A stretch of 64,000 nucleotides of DNA from a virus, in the IMG/VR virus record IMGVR_UViG_3300037264_003921, positions 1-64,000 of that record; one strand, written 5' to 3'. Of this stretch, positions 6,537-14,945 are shown in pieces (positions within the stretch are counted from its first letter, which is position 1; each line of letters begins with the position of its first letter). The notes below the pieces were generated by a model. It had not been told where the DNA came from and searched no databases. It saw only the letters and a list, made by a program, of their open reading frames with translations. A program made the translations under genes and the position numbers.

Positions 6537-7031
6537 ATGGGCCTCACGACATACGTCAAGACAATAGTTCAAGATAATACCGATAAAGTTGTTGCTTCAC
6601 ACCACAACAACCAAGAAAACCAATTGGCAGTATTGACAGACAACGCGCTAGCCACTCAGGCGTTAATTGTGCAAAATGCCATGTTCGGCACTGTTGGAGC
6701 TGGAGCCGCCGCAGAAAAGGCTGTATTTGTTGCACCAACGGCGTGTCGGGTCTATGGGATGTCACTGGTAAATGGAGCCAGCGTAGCATCAAATGGCATC
6801 AATTATACTAAATTAGAATTAGTAAACAAAGGTGCAACTGGGTCCGGTACAACAGTACTGACAACATTTGATGGGTCGGCGGACAGTTTTACAACATTTG
6901 ATGCATCATCTGAAACATTCTCTGCAGATTTGTCGGCTGGTGACGTATTAACCCTAAAGAAAACAGATTTTGGTGCTGGAGCTGCCGTATCAGAACTATT
7001 ATGCTCTGTTTCATATAAACCAATCCCATAA
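6537..7031 (+). CDS. Putative virion structural protein
   Basis: 164 residues from ATG at 6537, with AGGAG six bases upstream. After a short polar N-terminus, the protein is Ala/Gly/Ser/Thr-rich with alternating hydrophobic residues (VFVAPTACRVYGMSLVNG near 70, SADLSAGDVLTLKK near 135), as in small beta-sandwich decoration or head-fibre proteins of phages. No specific family recognised. One of the few genes on the plus strand, well separated from the structural module. Confidence 0.5.
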   Translation: MGLTTYVKTIVQDNTDKVVASHHNNQENQLAVLTDNALATQALIVQNAMFGTVGAGAAAEKAVFVAPTACRVYGMSLVNGASVASNGINYTKLELVNKGATGSGTTVLTTFDGSADSFTTFDASSETFSADLSAGDVLTLKKTDFGAGAAVSELLCSVSYKPIP

Positions 7032-7075
7032 TACATGACAAGGCCAGCTAGCCATTCAACTTTCTTTTATCCGCA

Positions 7076-8041
7076 ATGAACACTCACAAACCAGAAAAAG
7101 AACAACAAAAACAATCAGGGAAACAGTCTAAACTTGCACAACGAATGCAGGTGTTGCGCGCATATGGTGGGCCACAACCTAAATGCAGCTGCGACGGATG
7201 CGGTGAGAATAAATTGGAATTTCTAGTTATAGACATTAATGATGGCGGCTATAAACATCGAACTAGTGTAAATAACAAATTATATAGATGGTTGATTAAA
7301 AATAATTTTCCACAAGGATATAAAGTATCATGTTGGAACTGCAATTCTTCATATGGATTATATGGCAATTGCCCACACCAAAAATTAGCACATAACATGA
7401 CATTAGACAATCAATTTGATAGTCCATCTGACATTTTATTCAATTCAGTGATAAAATCCTTAAATGATATAAAAAGTGTATTGTACACTAAAGAGTTTAA
7501 TGATTTAGTAATATTATTAACAACTACCAGATCTTGGGCTACTGGAGTCGGTAAGGCCGCTTTAGCAGCTCAAAAATTATCAACAACATTAGCTTCAAAT
7601 GGATCCCCATCTGCATTCATTGATACAACAGAAGCATTACATGGCAATCTTGGCGGAGTCAAACCAAATGAATTGATTGTGGCATTCTCAAATTCTGGCA
7701 AGACTGATCAGATATTGGAATTGTCTTATAAAGCAAAAGATTTAGGGATAATATTTGTCTTAATAACAGGAGATGGACACGCAACAATAGCGAAAAACAC
7801 ACACATTGTTATAGATTATGGTAAAATAAATGAACCATGTTTGCTAGGTTTAACTCCAACAACTAGCACAATCATACAATTAACAATAGCCGACGCACTA
7901 GCCATGTCAGTACAGCGCAAAAGAGGTCTGACATATGATGAGTATTCTAAATTCCATGGAGCAGGATATTTAGGATACATATCAAAATTAAAAGCTGAAT
8001 TACACGGACACACTGGCAAGTCAGATCTACAAAACGGATAA
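7076..8041 (+). CDS. HNH-like zinc domain fused to KdsD-type SIS domain
   Basis: 321 residues, two domains. Residues 20-105 follow the pattern of a phage HNH nuclease with zinc cysteines (C37, C39, C42, C86, C89, C99) but have VIDINDGG where active members have IDHINGG, so it is probably inactive. Residues 140-300 match arabinose-5-phosphate isomerase (KdsD/GutQ): GVGKAALAAQKLSTTLAS, EALHGNLGGV, SNSGKT, LTPTTSTI, FHGAGYLG. The Glu of the usual SGE motif is Lys here, while the His of the HPGG box is kept. CBS domains are absent. KdsD makes the precursor of Kdo for lipopolysaccharide; a host-surface role is inferred. Confidence 0.8.
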   Translation: MNTHKPEKEQQKQSGKQSKLAQRMQVLRAYGGPQPKCSCDGCGENKLEFLVIDINDGGYKHRTSVNNKLYRWLIKNNFPQGYKVSCWNCNSSYGLYGNCPHQKLAHNMTLDNQFDSPSDILFNSVIKSLNDIKSVLYTKEFNDLVILLTTTRSWATGVGKAALAAQKLSTTLASNGSPSAFIDTTEALHGNLGGVKPNELIVAFSNSGKTDQILELSYKAKDLGIIFVLITGDGHATIAKNTHIVIDYGKINEPCLLGLTPTTSTIIQLTIADALAMSVQRKRGLTYDEYSKFHGAGYLGYISKLKAELHGHTGKSDLQNG

Positions 8042-8057
8042 ATCCTTATCCATTTTT
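8036..8057. terminator. Terminator between convergent genes
   Basis: GGATAA-ATCC-TTATCC followed by ATTTTT on plus. It overlaps the stop codons of the plus-strand SIS gene and the minus-strand DUF3820 gene, so it probably acts on the plus transcript. Confidence 0.55.
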
Positions 8058-8291
8058 ACGACGTCCTTTGCCACGTCTTAGTAAACCAATTGGCTTTTCA
8101 CCGAGTATTTCATTAGCTTGTTCTTCAAGAGATTTAGATTTTTGTTCTTGCGATATTGTTGTACCATTAAGAACTTTTTTAGCTTCATCTCTGATTTCAC
8201 ATGGCCCAAATGTGTCCACAATAAACCTTAGATATCCAACAGGTAGTTGGCTTATTTCTAATCCCTTATATTTACCAAATTTCATATACAT
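8046..8291 (-). CDS. DUF3820-like small protein
   Basis: 81 residues. The start MKFGKYKGLEISQLPVGYL matches the DUF3820 pattern (FGKYKG, LP..YL), a short domain common in phages and bacteria and often attached to nucleases or found alone. The C-terminal half is a charged helix ending in the basic GLLRRGKGRRKNG. Two ATG codons, 8291 and 8285, both suit the GGAAT ribosome site; the first is listed. Function unknown. Confidence 0.7.
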   Translation of the reverse strand: MYMKFGKYKGLEISQLPVGYLRFIVDTFGPCEIRDEAKKVLNGTTISQEQKSKSLEEQANEILGEKPIGLLRRGKGRRKNG

Positions 8292-8293
8292 AG

Positions 8294-8728
8294 TTATTCC
8301 TTGATATCTTTCAATTTTTTTAATCCAATAATTAAATCACTTATCTCAGCAGCTTTCTCGTAATTTTCAGCTTTTATAGCATTATTTAGCAATACATCTA
8401 GTTCAGATATTATTTGAGTATACGGAATTTTACCAACATGCATGTCTGATTTATGGTATTGAAGTAATATTGGCCCAATATTAAATAAATCATAATCATT
8501 ATAACATCCAACTCGCTTCGTCTTTATAAATTTTGATAATGTCATGCCGCAAAAACCACATTTAATGTCATTTTTCACAACACCTACTGGAAACTGACAT
8601 GCTAATAGATCTAACTCTCCTAAACAGTCAAAGCAATAAAACAATTCACGTCGAGCATCATCAGTAATCTCCATAATATAATATGTCGCTTTGTTGACAC
8701 TACACTTACTACATAAAACATTAAACAT
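8294..8728 (-). CDS. McsA-like protein with UVR motif
   Basis: 144 residues with the layout of McsA: N-terminal CSKCSVNKATY, a second pair CFDCLGEL, then CGFCGMTLSKF and GCYNDYDLF, followed by HVGKIP near 100. The C-terminal helix pair LNNAIKAENYEKAAEISDLI is a UVR motif as in UvrB/UvrC. McsA activates the arginine kinase McsB, which marks proteins for ClpCP. No McsB is visible here. The phage protein could redirect a host arginine kinase or Clp protease, or act as a zinc-UVR adaptor. Homology is good; role is inferred. Confidence 0.75.
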   Translation of the reverse strand: MFNVLCSKCSVNKATYYIMEITDDARRELFYCFDCLGELDLLACQFPVGVVKNDIKCGFCGMTLSKFIKTKRVGCYNDYDLFNIGPILLQYHKSDMHVGKIPYTQIISELDVLLNNAIKAENYEKAAEISDLIIGLKKLKDIKE

Positions 8729-8739
8729 TTACATTATTT

Positions 8740-8913
8740 TTAACAATCATCAAGCTGGAGATGTGCAGTTTTATTATTACAACGACTACAAAACAAATGT
8801 TTAATATGCGACTTATCTTTAAGCTTACTTGATAGACGCCATATAACTTGTTGAGATTTGCATCTACAACAATATAACCAAACTGCTGTTGTTGATCTAC
8901 TAGTTTTTGACAT
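8740..8913 (-). CDS. Small zinc-ribbon protein
   Basis: 57 residues from ATG at 8913 after a GGTAG ribosome site. Two CxxC pairs, CCRC near residue 16 and CSRC near 43, separated by a basic segment (WRLSSKLKDKSHIKH), form one zinc ribbon. No enzymatic residues. Probably a nucleic-acid or protein binding adaptor; follows the McsA-like gene in the minus direction as the first gene of this group. Confidence 0.6.
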   Translation of the reverse strand: MSKTSRSTTAVWLYCCRCKSQQVIWRLSSKLKDKSHIKHLFCSRCNNKTAHLQLDDC

Positions 8914-8935
8914 TAAACTACCTATAAAATACCAC

Positions 8936-8949
8936 AAAAATATTATATG
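8936..8949 (+). promoter_or_regulatory. AT-rich start-context motif
   Basis: The 14-mer AAAAATATTATATG ends in the start codon of the 8947 gene. It is identical to the motif at 2768-2781. A TATAAAATA box stands 18-26 bases further upstream and resembles the T4 late promoter TATAAATA. Confidence 0.4.
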
Positions 8950-9231
8950 GATGTATTTATCACTACTGTAATACGCAATTCAATTGCATCATCTGGTTTA
9001 TCAGAATGCCTTGGCGTTCAACAAATAGGTGACAGGATATGGATACGAGACGATCGTATACAACGAGGGCATAGATGGTGCATTATTGAAGTTAATGGAT
9101 CGATATTAAAAATACAAAATGGCAATCATGATACTGCCATCATAAACCTATCACATCCAAATAGCTTAAATGAACTTGGTACCTTAATAGACGAAGCTTT
9201 AATGACATCAAGGTTATATGCAAGTGATTAA
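8947..9231 (+). CDS. xDPDFF-family accessory protein (divergent)
   Basis: 94 residues. It shows the layout of a small family found at least eight times in this window: an N-terminal helix (TTVIRNSIASSG), a beta-rich middle (QIGDRIWIRDD, RHRWCIIEV) and a C-terminal helix introduced here by LSHPNSLNELGTLIDEAL, where others have a DPDFF-x-KL motif. No known function. The only member on plus; it has its own AT-rich start context. Confidence 0.5.
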   Translation: MDVFITTVIRNSIASSGLSECLGVQQIGDRIWIRDDRIQRGHRWCIIEVNGSILKIQNGNHDTAIINLSHPNSLNELGTLIDEALMTSRLYASD

Positions 9232-9367
9232 CTAAATCGTCATCTAACAACATTTAATCACTGCCTCCTTTGCCTTTCCTGACATTTTTTAAAAATAGCT
9301 GGATTCCAAATATCGATTTCACACTTCTGATGTCAGACGATGGCATAGAAACGCAAAGAAAATACTT
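9232..9367. other. Convergent intergenic gap
   Basis: 136 nt between convergent genes. A TTTTTTAAAAA tract near 9287 is the only notable element; no hairpin, tRNA or reading frame is supported. Confidence 0.4.
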
Positions 9368-10486
9368 TTATGCAGCGGGTTCAATCGTACTACCACTATC
9401 AGCCAACGCCAAGCCAGACATATAACTGATACCATTATTCATCAAATCGATTATATGTGCCTTGTTAAAATCACGGCGCAATACATATCCTTGTTCAATA
9501 CCCCATTCTTTTTCAGTTTTGTGCATCCAATCACGTAGAGCAAGCCTTGGTTGACGTTTAGCCTCCAATTGTGGTGCTGGTATGTCTTCTTTTTTAGTAC
9601 CACGTGGACGACGTTTGAATCTGGCAATAAAATCTTTCATCTTCTTACTGACAATAACATCCCAATCGCTGTCAACAGGTTTTGTACCCTCATCAGATTC
9701 TATCCACATACGTTTCTTAAAAACATATGCAGCGTTCTGCGCCTCTTTTGCTATCACCAAGACTGCATCCCCATTAGGTGTTGATAGAACCAAACTAGAC
9801 TCAAACCCACGAACTTTTCTTGCTAAATCAGCCTTAACTTTCCCATCTCTAGTGGCAATATCAATTGCTTGAACGAGCTCCTCTAGCCATTTAGGTACAT
9901 CCATAGTGCGACCAGTGCGACCTAAAAAGACGTCAAGAGGGCTAAGTCTTGTTTCATCGACATCAATTGGCGGTGGGATGTCTAACCAATTAGTGATAGG
10001 CTCTCCATCTATTGCATGGATTATCATACCATTGCCAATTTGATCCCCTATAGTGGTTTTAGTCTCTGCTGGTAATTGTTTGTACATTTTAGCTGGATAT
10101 GTACCACTGCCTGATTCAGATTCAACACCATAACCTGGATATACAGAAACAGTTACACTACCCTTATCCTTGACAATCCCAGCAATATGTCTCAAAATTC
10201 GCTTTCCGTCATTATCACCGATCGCAAATGGAACTGGGAGAAAGATATATCCATTACGGGAAATACTTGCTCCTGGTGAGGACACATTCTCAAAATTATT
10301 CGAATCAATTGTTACATCACGACTGCCAATATGCTTACCATTTTCATCGACAGCCCATTTATCACTAGTATCCCAATCCTTAACATATCCTTCTACTAAC
10401 ACAGCTTCTAATAAAATATCAAAACTAGGTTCTTCACCAGATTCGTGCAATACTGATTTGATAAATGAAATGTAATCAAATGGCAT
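9368..10486 (-). CDS. Unknown 372-aa protein, possible internal head protein
   Basis: No family recognised. The N-terminus MPFDYISFIKSVLHE|SG resembles the leader of T4 internal proteins (which start M-K-x-Y-x-x-F-I) and contains three (L/I/V)-x-E sites in the first 33 residues, as expected for a prohead-protease substrate. The body has a beta-rich part (VSVYPGYGVES) and a C-terminal helical basic part with FIARFKRRPRGTKK and DWMHKTEKEWGIEQG. It could be packaged and injected. Function unknown. Confidence 0.5.
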   Translation of the reverse strand: MPFDYISFIKSVLHESGEEPSFDILLEAVLVEGYVKDWDTSDKWAVDENGKHIGSRDVTIDSNNFENVSSPGASISRNGYIFLPVPFAIGDNDGKRILRHIAGIVKDKGSVTVSVYPGYGVESESGSGTYPAKMYKQLPAETKTTIGDQIGNGMIIHAIDGEPITNWLDIPPPIDVDETRLSPLDVFLGRTGRTMDVPKWLEELVQAIDIATRDGKVKADLARKVRGFESSLVLSTPNGDAVLVIAKEAQNAAYVFKKRMWIESDEGTKPVDSDWDVIVSKKMKDFIARFKRRPRGTKKEDIPAPQLEAKRQPRLALRDWMHKTEKEWGIEQGYVLRRDFNKAHIIDLMNNGISYMSGLALADSGSTIEPAA

Positions 10487-10498
10487 ATATTAGATTTG

Positions 10499-10702
10499 CT
10501 ATTCAACAGGTTCTGTGTTTACATTCCAAGATATGTTATTCCTAAGAACAGTCTCTCTACCGCACCCTGGACAAATGTGTCTATAAATCTTACCACTTGT
10601 AATAGCTATATGCATTGGTGGATCATGTTGTCTATGTCTACATATTAATCCAGTCCACCATATATTCTCATCTTCGAAACCAGACTTACGTTTCTCTTTC
10701 AT
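10499..10702 (-). CDS. Small zinc-binding protein
   Basis: 67 residues. CRHRQH near 22, then YRHICPGCGRET near 41 gives a CxxH...CxxC-type zinc knuckle of the kind found in translation- and nucleic-acid-related zinc ribbons. Opens with the basic MKEKRKSG. Same orientation and short spacing as its neighbours. Function unknown. Confidence 0.55.
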   Translation of the reverse strand: MKEKRKSGFEDENIWWTGLICRHRQHDPPMHIAITSGKIYRHICPGCGRETVLRNNISWNVNTEPVE

Positions 10703-10715
10703 ACATCCTCAAAAT

Positions 10716-11207
10716 TTAAGTCCACAAAAATCCACGAATCATTATCAATCTACATAAATTTGTTGTATCTTCATCGTCCCACTCATTTTCTAATTTTATT
10801 GTTTCTTTTAGTGCTAACTGATATGCTGGATATTCATCTAAATGTGCTCTATCACTCAATATTGGCGGTATCAAACTTTCATCAAGATCGTCAAGAGGTG
10901 ATTTTCTATGTGGATAGACATATACCCACCACTCATATAGTTCTTTGATCTCTTTTGCGGCATTAGAAACTTCTGGTGTAGCATCCCAATCTATGCGTTC
11001 AAATGGTTCCTCTTTCTCTATAAATTCAACAAGCAGATCAAACATTGCATGCAACATACGAAGATCTATGTCGTAATATCCAGGTTTTAAACTTTTTATT
11101 TTTACTACATTAAAACGATTTATTGTTCGATATTTAATCCACCGGATAACATTATAAATTTTGGTTTTAATAGCCCACCAGATTCTGGTTTTAATATTAA
11201 TGCCCAT
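10716..11207 (-). CDS. Phage protein of unknown function
   Basis: 163 residues; helical, with RFNVVKIKSLKPGYYDIDLRM near 30-50 and a Trp-rich centre (YEWWVYVYP). Similar FNV-K-I/LKPGYYDID segments recur in large-phage proteins of unknown role, a recollection I cannot check. It overlaps the upstream gene by 11 nt, so they are co-translated. Confidence 0.55.
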   Translation of the reverse strand: MGINIKTRIWWAIKTKIYNVIRWIKYRTINRFNVVKIKSLKPGYYDIDLRMLHAMFDLLVEFIEKEEPFERIDWDATPEVSNAAKEIKELYEWWVYVYPHRKSPLDDLDESLIPPILSDRAHLDEYPAYQLALKETIKLENEWDDEDTTNLCRLIMIRGFLWT

Positions 11208-11457
11208 GATAATACGTTTCTTTTTCTTGTATAATATTTAATAAGTTATTAAAGAAATCTGGATCAGACGCCAGTATCTCCCCATAATTAGATCTAATTC
11301 GAACTCTGTCGTGTTGAATAATAAATGGTATATAATAACTATTATCAAAAGACCTACGCTTTATTTTATTGCCGACAACATGCCAATAACTCAAATTATG
11401 TGTCTCTTTATTATCTTCAAACCAATCGGCCACTATTTCTGCTAATGTTGGGGCCAT
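11197..11457 (-). CDS. xDPDFF-family accessory protein
   Basis: 86 residues. N-terminal helix EIVADWFEDN, a beta-rich middle (IPFIIQHDRVRIRS), then the family motif ILASDPDFFNNLLNII starting the C-terminal helix. It overlaps the next member upstream (11442-11744) by 16 nt. No function known. Confidence 0.6.
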   Translation of the reverse strand: MAPTLAEIVADWFEDNKETHNLSYWHVVGNKIKRRSFDNSYYIPFIIQHDRVRIRSNYGEILASDPDFFNNLLNIIQEKETYYHGH

Positions 11458-11744
11458 GATTTCCTCGATTCTTCTGCTTTCCGAAATCCGATTTGTGCCA
11501 TATGGAGACGACTCGATAAGAGTGGGAAAAATTTTGCATCATATGCTTGAATTATTAAGTCGTCTTCAAAAAACATAAGACGTGTTTCATATACAATTGC
11601 GTATGTATACCCGAGACCTTTATATATTATCGAACCAACAGAATCCTTCCAAATTCCGTAATCAAGCGTTTTATAGCTCTTTGCAGCCCTCCATAATGGC
11701 ATCTCATCTTTCAACCATTCATCGATTAGACTTATCAAATCCAT
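11442..11744 (-). CDS. xDPDFF-family accessory protein
   Basis: 100 residues. Starts MDLISLIDEWLKDE, matching the N-terminal helix of its paralogs. A beta-rich middle follows (DSVGSIIYKGLGYTYAIVYE), then the motif variant AYDAKFFPLLSSRL. Adjacent to and overlapping a second member; the pair looks like a tandem duplication that has diverged. No function known. Confidence 0.55.
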   Translation of the reverse strand: MDLISLIDEWLKDEMPLWRAAKSYKTLDYGIWKDSVGSIIYKGLGYTYAIVYETRLMFFEDDLIIQAYDAKFFPLLSSRLHMAQIGFRKAEESRKSWPQH

Positions 11745-11746
11745 TG

Positions 11747-12760
11747 TTATTTTAATCCATTACGAATAATTGGCTGTTTCATCCAATGGCTATTAGTTTG
11801 GACATGATTCTCTCTTACATATTTAGCTACAACATTTTTAAATTCAACATATCTAAAAGAACGCGCGATACGAACAACATATCCCTCACATTGGTCCCCA
11901 TTAAATTCAGATATATACATTGAACGTATCCTACTTTCATTCCACACACCACGATATATAACTGGGACTGTTTCCAAGTCAAGCAATTTTGCCCAATCTT
12001 CCACATCATCCCAAGCTAAGCTCTCATTTTTATCATTCCAAACAGAATGGACCATAAAGTACGCTGGCAGATTTTTATAATAGATCGAATGTTTAGCAAA
12101 CAAATTCTCACCACAGATTCGCCATGATGGCTCGATTTCATGGCCAATACGCCTATGAAGACCCCAAAGCCAATCACGGGACGGATGGCTAGATGAATCT
12201 ATCGATCTAGCATGGAAACCACGACGATCCATGCTTGTCTGCTCACCGTCCATCTTAACTGTAACAACTACATCTTCTCCATCAAAATAAGAGAGGTTTT
12301 CGATTACTCGATCGTCACTATTAAGGCCAAGACTCCATGGCAAATGCTGTGTACGTGGGTGTTTTACACGATCTGTAAAAAGATGTAATACAGGTTTGAT
12401 GACTTTCTGAACTGATTCATCATGAAAAAGTTCTCCTTTCAGACGTATCCCATTTGGTAGTATTGGATTGGACCATTTATCATACACTTGATCATGATAT
12501 AGGTGTGATGGTAGAACCACTTCATTTATTCCACATTGCTCACGGAGTGTATCACATGAAATGAGTGTTGATTCGGCTGCTAAATGATGCTCTTCACAAA
12601 CTGATACGCCATTATTAATGTAATAGCCTCCATCAGAAAATAATCTGCGTTCTATAATATGATGTGCATCAATAGCCGATTTCAAGCACATAACACATTT
12701 ATAATTATCACGCTTGAAAACAGCTTCTCTGAATTCATCTCTAGTCAGAAGTGCACTCAT
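11747..12760 (-). CDS. HNH domain fused to RNA ligase
   Basis: 337 residues. ATG at 12760 is preferred over the upstream in-frame start at 12781 because it makes an ATGA overlap with the preceding gene. Residues 5-65 are an HNH/zinc domain (FKRDNYKCVMC, DAHHIIERR, NNGVSVCEEHH). The rest is a nucleotidyltransferase ligase: motif I VKMDGEQTS with the AMP-accepting Lys near 169, motif III RICGENLFA, motif IV CEGYVVR, and motif V FKNVVAKYVR. The ligase part resembles T4 Rnl2-type and related RNA ligases. A nuclease and ligase in one chain suggests cut-and-seal or end repair, for example of tRNA. Whether the HNH part cuts is unknown. Confidence 0.83.
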   Translation of the reverse strand: MSALLTRDEFREAVFKRDNYKCVMCLKSAIDAHHIIERRLFSDGGYYINNGVSVCEEHHLAAESTLISCDTLREQCGINEVVLPSHLYHDQVYDKWSNPILPNGIRLKGELFHDESVQKVIKPVLHLFTDRVKHPRTQHLPWSLGLNSDDRVIENLSYFDGEDVVVTVKMDGEQTSMDRRGFHARSIDSSSHPSRDWLWGLHRRIGHEIEPSWRICGENLFAKHSIYYKNLPAYFMVHSVWNDKNESLAWDDVEDWAKLLDLETVPVIYRGVWNESRIRSMYISEFNGDQCEGYVVRIARSFRYVEFKNVVAKYVRENHVQTNSHWMKQPIIRNGLK

Positions 12761-13113
12761 CGAACTCGTCTTGATACCCATCTATCAACGGCTTTTTTAA
12801 TTGTTTTGCTTATCATGTCGAGACTATCAGGGTCTGCTAAAGAAATCTTAATGTCTAATCCTCCTGTATATCCACTGATCAAAATGTCGTCGTCAACTGT
12901 TTCAATTACAACGGTATCTAATAACCAACTTGTAGAATCAGCAGCATGATCAACATCAATCCCGATAATTGTGGCGTTAGCGTTAGGTAGAGGGAGATCA
13001 TTTTTAGTAATAACCATATATGCATTATTGCCGAATTCAATAAGACGATACTCCTTCATCAATCCGGCATTTTTAAATGCCAACCGAATTATAGCACGCC
13101 TCAATTTATCCAT
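12757..13113 (-). CDS. xDPDFF-family-like accessory protein
   Basis: 118 residues from ATG at 13113 (MDKLRRAIIRLAFKN). The beta-rich middle (YMVITKNDLPLP) is followed by ISLADPDSLDMISKTIKKAVD, a divergent form of the DPDFF-x-KL motif in the same position. It overlaps both neighbours, so it is in an operon. Family membership is inferred from layout and the short motif only. Confidence 0.5.
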   Translation of the reverse strand: MDKLRRAIIRLAFKNAGLMKEYRLIEFGNNAYMVITKNDLPLPNANATIIGIDVDHAADSTSWLLDTVVIETVDDDILISGYTGGLDIKISLADPDSLDMISKTIKKAVDRWVSRRVR

Positions 13114-13642
13114 TTGGTATCTTGCCTGGTGCCATCGCAAATTTTAAAGCAGCTCTGCAAACAACAGCAGATGCAGTAGTGGTGTCAAAAAGTGACCCTT
13201 TTTCAATGGCCTTATACGACGTTATTGCATCATATAATTCAGCAATCCAACAATTATCTATATAATTTAGCGAAAACATGCATGGGTTAAGCTTACTAAC
13301 AATATCAAGAGCAAGGCCTAATTCATCACTATACTGTGGAACAGCCGTCAAACAGAATATATAATGGCCAGCAAATGTATCATGCTTAATCCGTTTGTTA
13401 TATTGATCTTTAGCCTCTCCATCCATCATCTCTAACATTGTGCTATCACAACAACAACGATCAACGATCACAGATCGTTCGCATGCAGGACACATCCATG
13501 AATCTGGATCGGTATCTGGTGCAACCCCCCATTGGCCATCAACAAAATAGCATGTTGTACGTCCAACAATCTTAGATCCATATATCTCAGACGCGACTAA
13601 ATCATCTAACTGATTATGTGATATAGTTTCAGCATCAATCAT
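13106..13642 (-). CDS. Phage ABA-sandwich-like protein with zinc insert
   Basis: 178 residues. N-terminal LDDLVASEIYG and the C-terminal pattern SDELGLALDIVSKL and TASAVVCRAALKFA fit the phage ABA sandwich / NinX-like (DUF2591) family. An insert CPACERSVIVDRCCCDS near residues 51-68 looks like a zinc knuckle and is not usual in that family. Function of the family is unknown. Confidence 0.6.
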   Translation of the reverse strand: MIDAETISHNQLDDLVASEIYGSKIVGRTTCYFVDGQWGVAPDTDPDSWMCPACERSVIVDRCCCDSTMLEMMDGEAKDQYNKRIKHDTFAGHYIFCLTAVPQYSDELGLALDIVSKLNPCMFSLNYIDNCWIAELYDAITSYKAIEKGSLFDTTTASAVVCRAALKFAMAPGKIPNG

Positions 13643-13654
13643 TTGAATTAAATA

Positions 13655-13834
13655 CTACCTGTAATGATGGCATTCTATTACATACCAAACGTTACAATGG
13701 TAAACATGATAGTACCCACGACCACCACATCTAATACAATGCATTACTTCGATCCCATCATAATTACGCCACGTAACTGTGCATCCGCTCAAAAATGGGA
13801 TGCAACATAATAATAATATTGCAAATTTCTTCAT
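13655..13834 (-). CDS. Small lipoprotein
   Basis: 59 residues. MKK start, hydrophobic FAILLLCCIPF and lipobox LSGC give a signal peptide II with cleavage before Cys18. The mature part of about 42 residues has a CIRCGGRGYY segment and further Cys/His. The start overlaps the stop of the previous gene (ATGA). Phage lipoproteins of this size often sit in the host outer or inner membrane, for example in superinfection exclusion or spanin function; no such role is shown here. Ends in TAG. Confidence 0.7.
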   Translation of the reverse strand: MKKFAILLLCCIPFLSGCTVTWRNYDGIEVMHCIRCGGRGYYHVYHCNVWYVIECHHYR

Positions 13835-14178
13835 ACAATATTTTTAACATTATCGCCCCCTTTTAATGCAAATTCATTCTTAAGTTTATCATATTGTCTA
13901 TCATAATACCACTTTGTACCCAAACAGATGCCATGTCTATATTCACTATTACGAATTTCATGATAGAAATTCAACAATGCAGTGATCTCAATCCGATGGT
14001 CTGCAACATATCCTTGAGCACACCACCAATCCTTCTTTAATCCGCCAAGCTTTTTCTTTATCTCGTATAACTCTCCATATGGAATGGTTGTCTTCCTAGC
14101 TCTTTTTGCCAGCGTCTGGTTAGCTGACAGAGTCTTTATACGCTCTTTAATTGTAAAAATCGCTTCTTTGATATCCAT
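13831..14178 (-). CDS. Unknown 115-aa protein
   Basis: Helical N-terminus (IKEAIFTIKERIKTLSANQ) with a basic stretch AKRARKTT. The middle has YGELYEIKKKLGGLKKDWW and a C-terminal WYYDRQYDKL. No family recognised. A GGAG ribosome site precedes ATG at 14178. Translationally coupled to the lipoprotein gene. Confidence 0.6.
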   Translation of the reverse strand: MDIKEAIFTIKERIKTLSANQTLAKRARKTTIPYGELYEIKKKLGGLKKDWWCAQGYVADHRIEITALLNFYHEIRNSEYRHGICLGTKWYYDRQYDKLKNEFALKGGDNVKNIV

Positions 14179-14268
14179 ATTTGCTCCTATAATAATAGTA
14201 TTAAAATTAACACAAATTCAATTTATTACAGCAAATATGGTGGGCCACGGTCCTACGTATAATGCATA

Positions 14269-14595
14269 TTATTCTCCAGTCCACAAAACATATTTTGATA
14301 AATGCTTCCTCATTGATTTAGGTATTGGCTCTGTAGCCAATGCCGTTGCCTGATTGTGTAGATCAGGCTCAGTGAATAAGATAGCCCTAATTCCGTATTT
14401 ATTGATGTCATGCTGTGCGTGTAGAAGCTCATCCTCATTTCGCACAGAGCATATAACTATAAATGATATTGGTGCTAGTTTATCCCCGAAGTGGATCCCA
14501 GCTTCATGAGCGGCATGCGCTCCCTGGCATACCTGTTGTCGAAGTGTTAAATCAGTTCTTATAAAAACGTAGAAATAACGAGTTTCCTATGTCAT
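14269..14595 (-). CDS. PTH2-like protein with in-frame TAG at codon 3
   Basis: The frame ATG-ACA-TAG at 14595-14587 is followed without further stops by 105 codons ending TAA at 14269. AGGA lies upstream of the ATG. The protein has the peptidyl-tRNA hydrolase 2 fold pattern: YVFIRTDLTL, CQGAHAAHEA, the second strand-helix unit VRNEDELLHAQHDINKYG, and ILFTEPDLHNQATALATEP, where PTH2 has QDAGRTQIAPGS. The GKGK lysine of PTH2 is missing, so it is a divergent member. No other start codon lies before the first strand, so expression seems to need amber readthrough. A tRNA with anticodon CTA lies 36 nt upstream on the same strand. A pseudogene is the alternative. Confidence 0.72.
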
Positions 14596-14630
14596 AACCA
14601 TTCCTAAAATTTAGATACTTCTGGCACTAT

Positions 14631-14705
14631 TGGTGCGCCCGACCAGGATCGAACTGGTTTATGAGATTTTAGAGATCCCCGGCCATCCAATAGCCCACGG
14701 GCGCA
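14631..14705 (-). tRNA. Amber suppressor tRNA (anticodon CTA)
   Basis: 75 nt with acceptor TGCGCCC/GGGCGCA, anticodon stem GGGAT/ATCTC and loop CTCTAAA (CTA at 34-36, T33 kept), T-stem ACCAG/CTGGT with canonical loop TTCGATC, encoded CCA. The anticodon reads UAG. The amino acid cannot be told; the body is unlike the two Gln tRNAs here. It lies alone, 9 kb from the main tRNA cluster, directly before the gene with TAG at codon 3. Confidence 0.85.
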
Positions 14706-14707
14706 TA

Positions 14708-14926
14708 TCATACGGTTGATCCCCTACGTATAATCTCTATCTCATGCCAATTAAGTATTTCCACAAACTCTTTAGGTGGATGGTCCATTTTGTCACTAAT
14801 ACCCCTACCAATTGATATCACTTCTTTCCAATCAGAAATCTTCCAAGATTTGTCTTCATTAGTTATAAGACTCTTCTTCATCTCAGTCAGCAACATCAAA
14901 CAAGCACTAAGTTCTAGATTAATCAT
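14708..14926 (-). CDS. Unknown 72-aa helical protein
   Basis: MINLELSACLMLLTEMKKSL start, then a charged helix and WKEVISIGRGISDKMDHPPKEF. No family recognised. It ends two bases before the suppressor tRNA, so the tRNA is probably cut from the same transcript. Confidence 0.5.
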   Translation of the reverse strand: MINLELSACLMLLTEMKKSLITNEDKSWKISDWKEVISIGRGISDKMDHPPKEFVEILNWHEIEIIRRGSTV

Positions 14927-14945
14927 TGCTCTTCATAGTCAAATA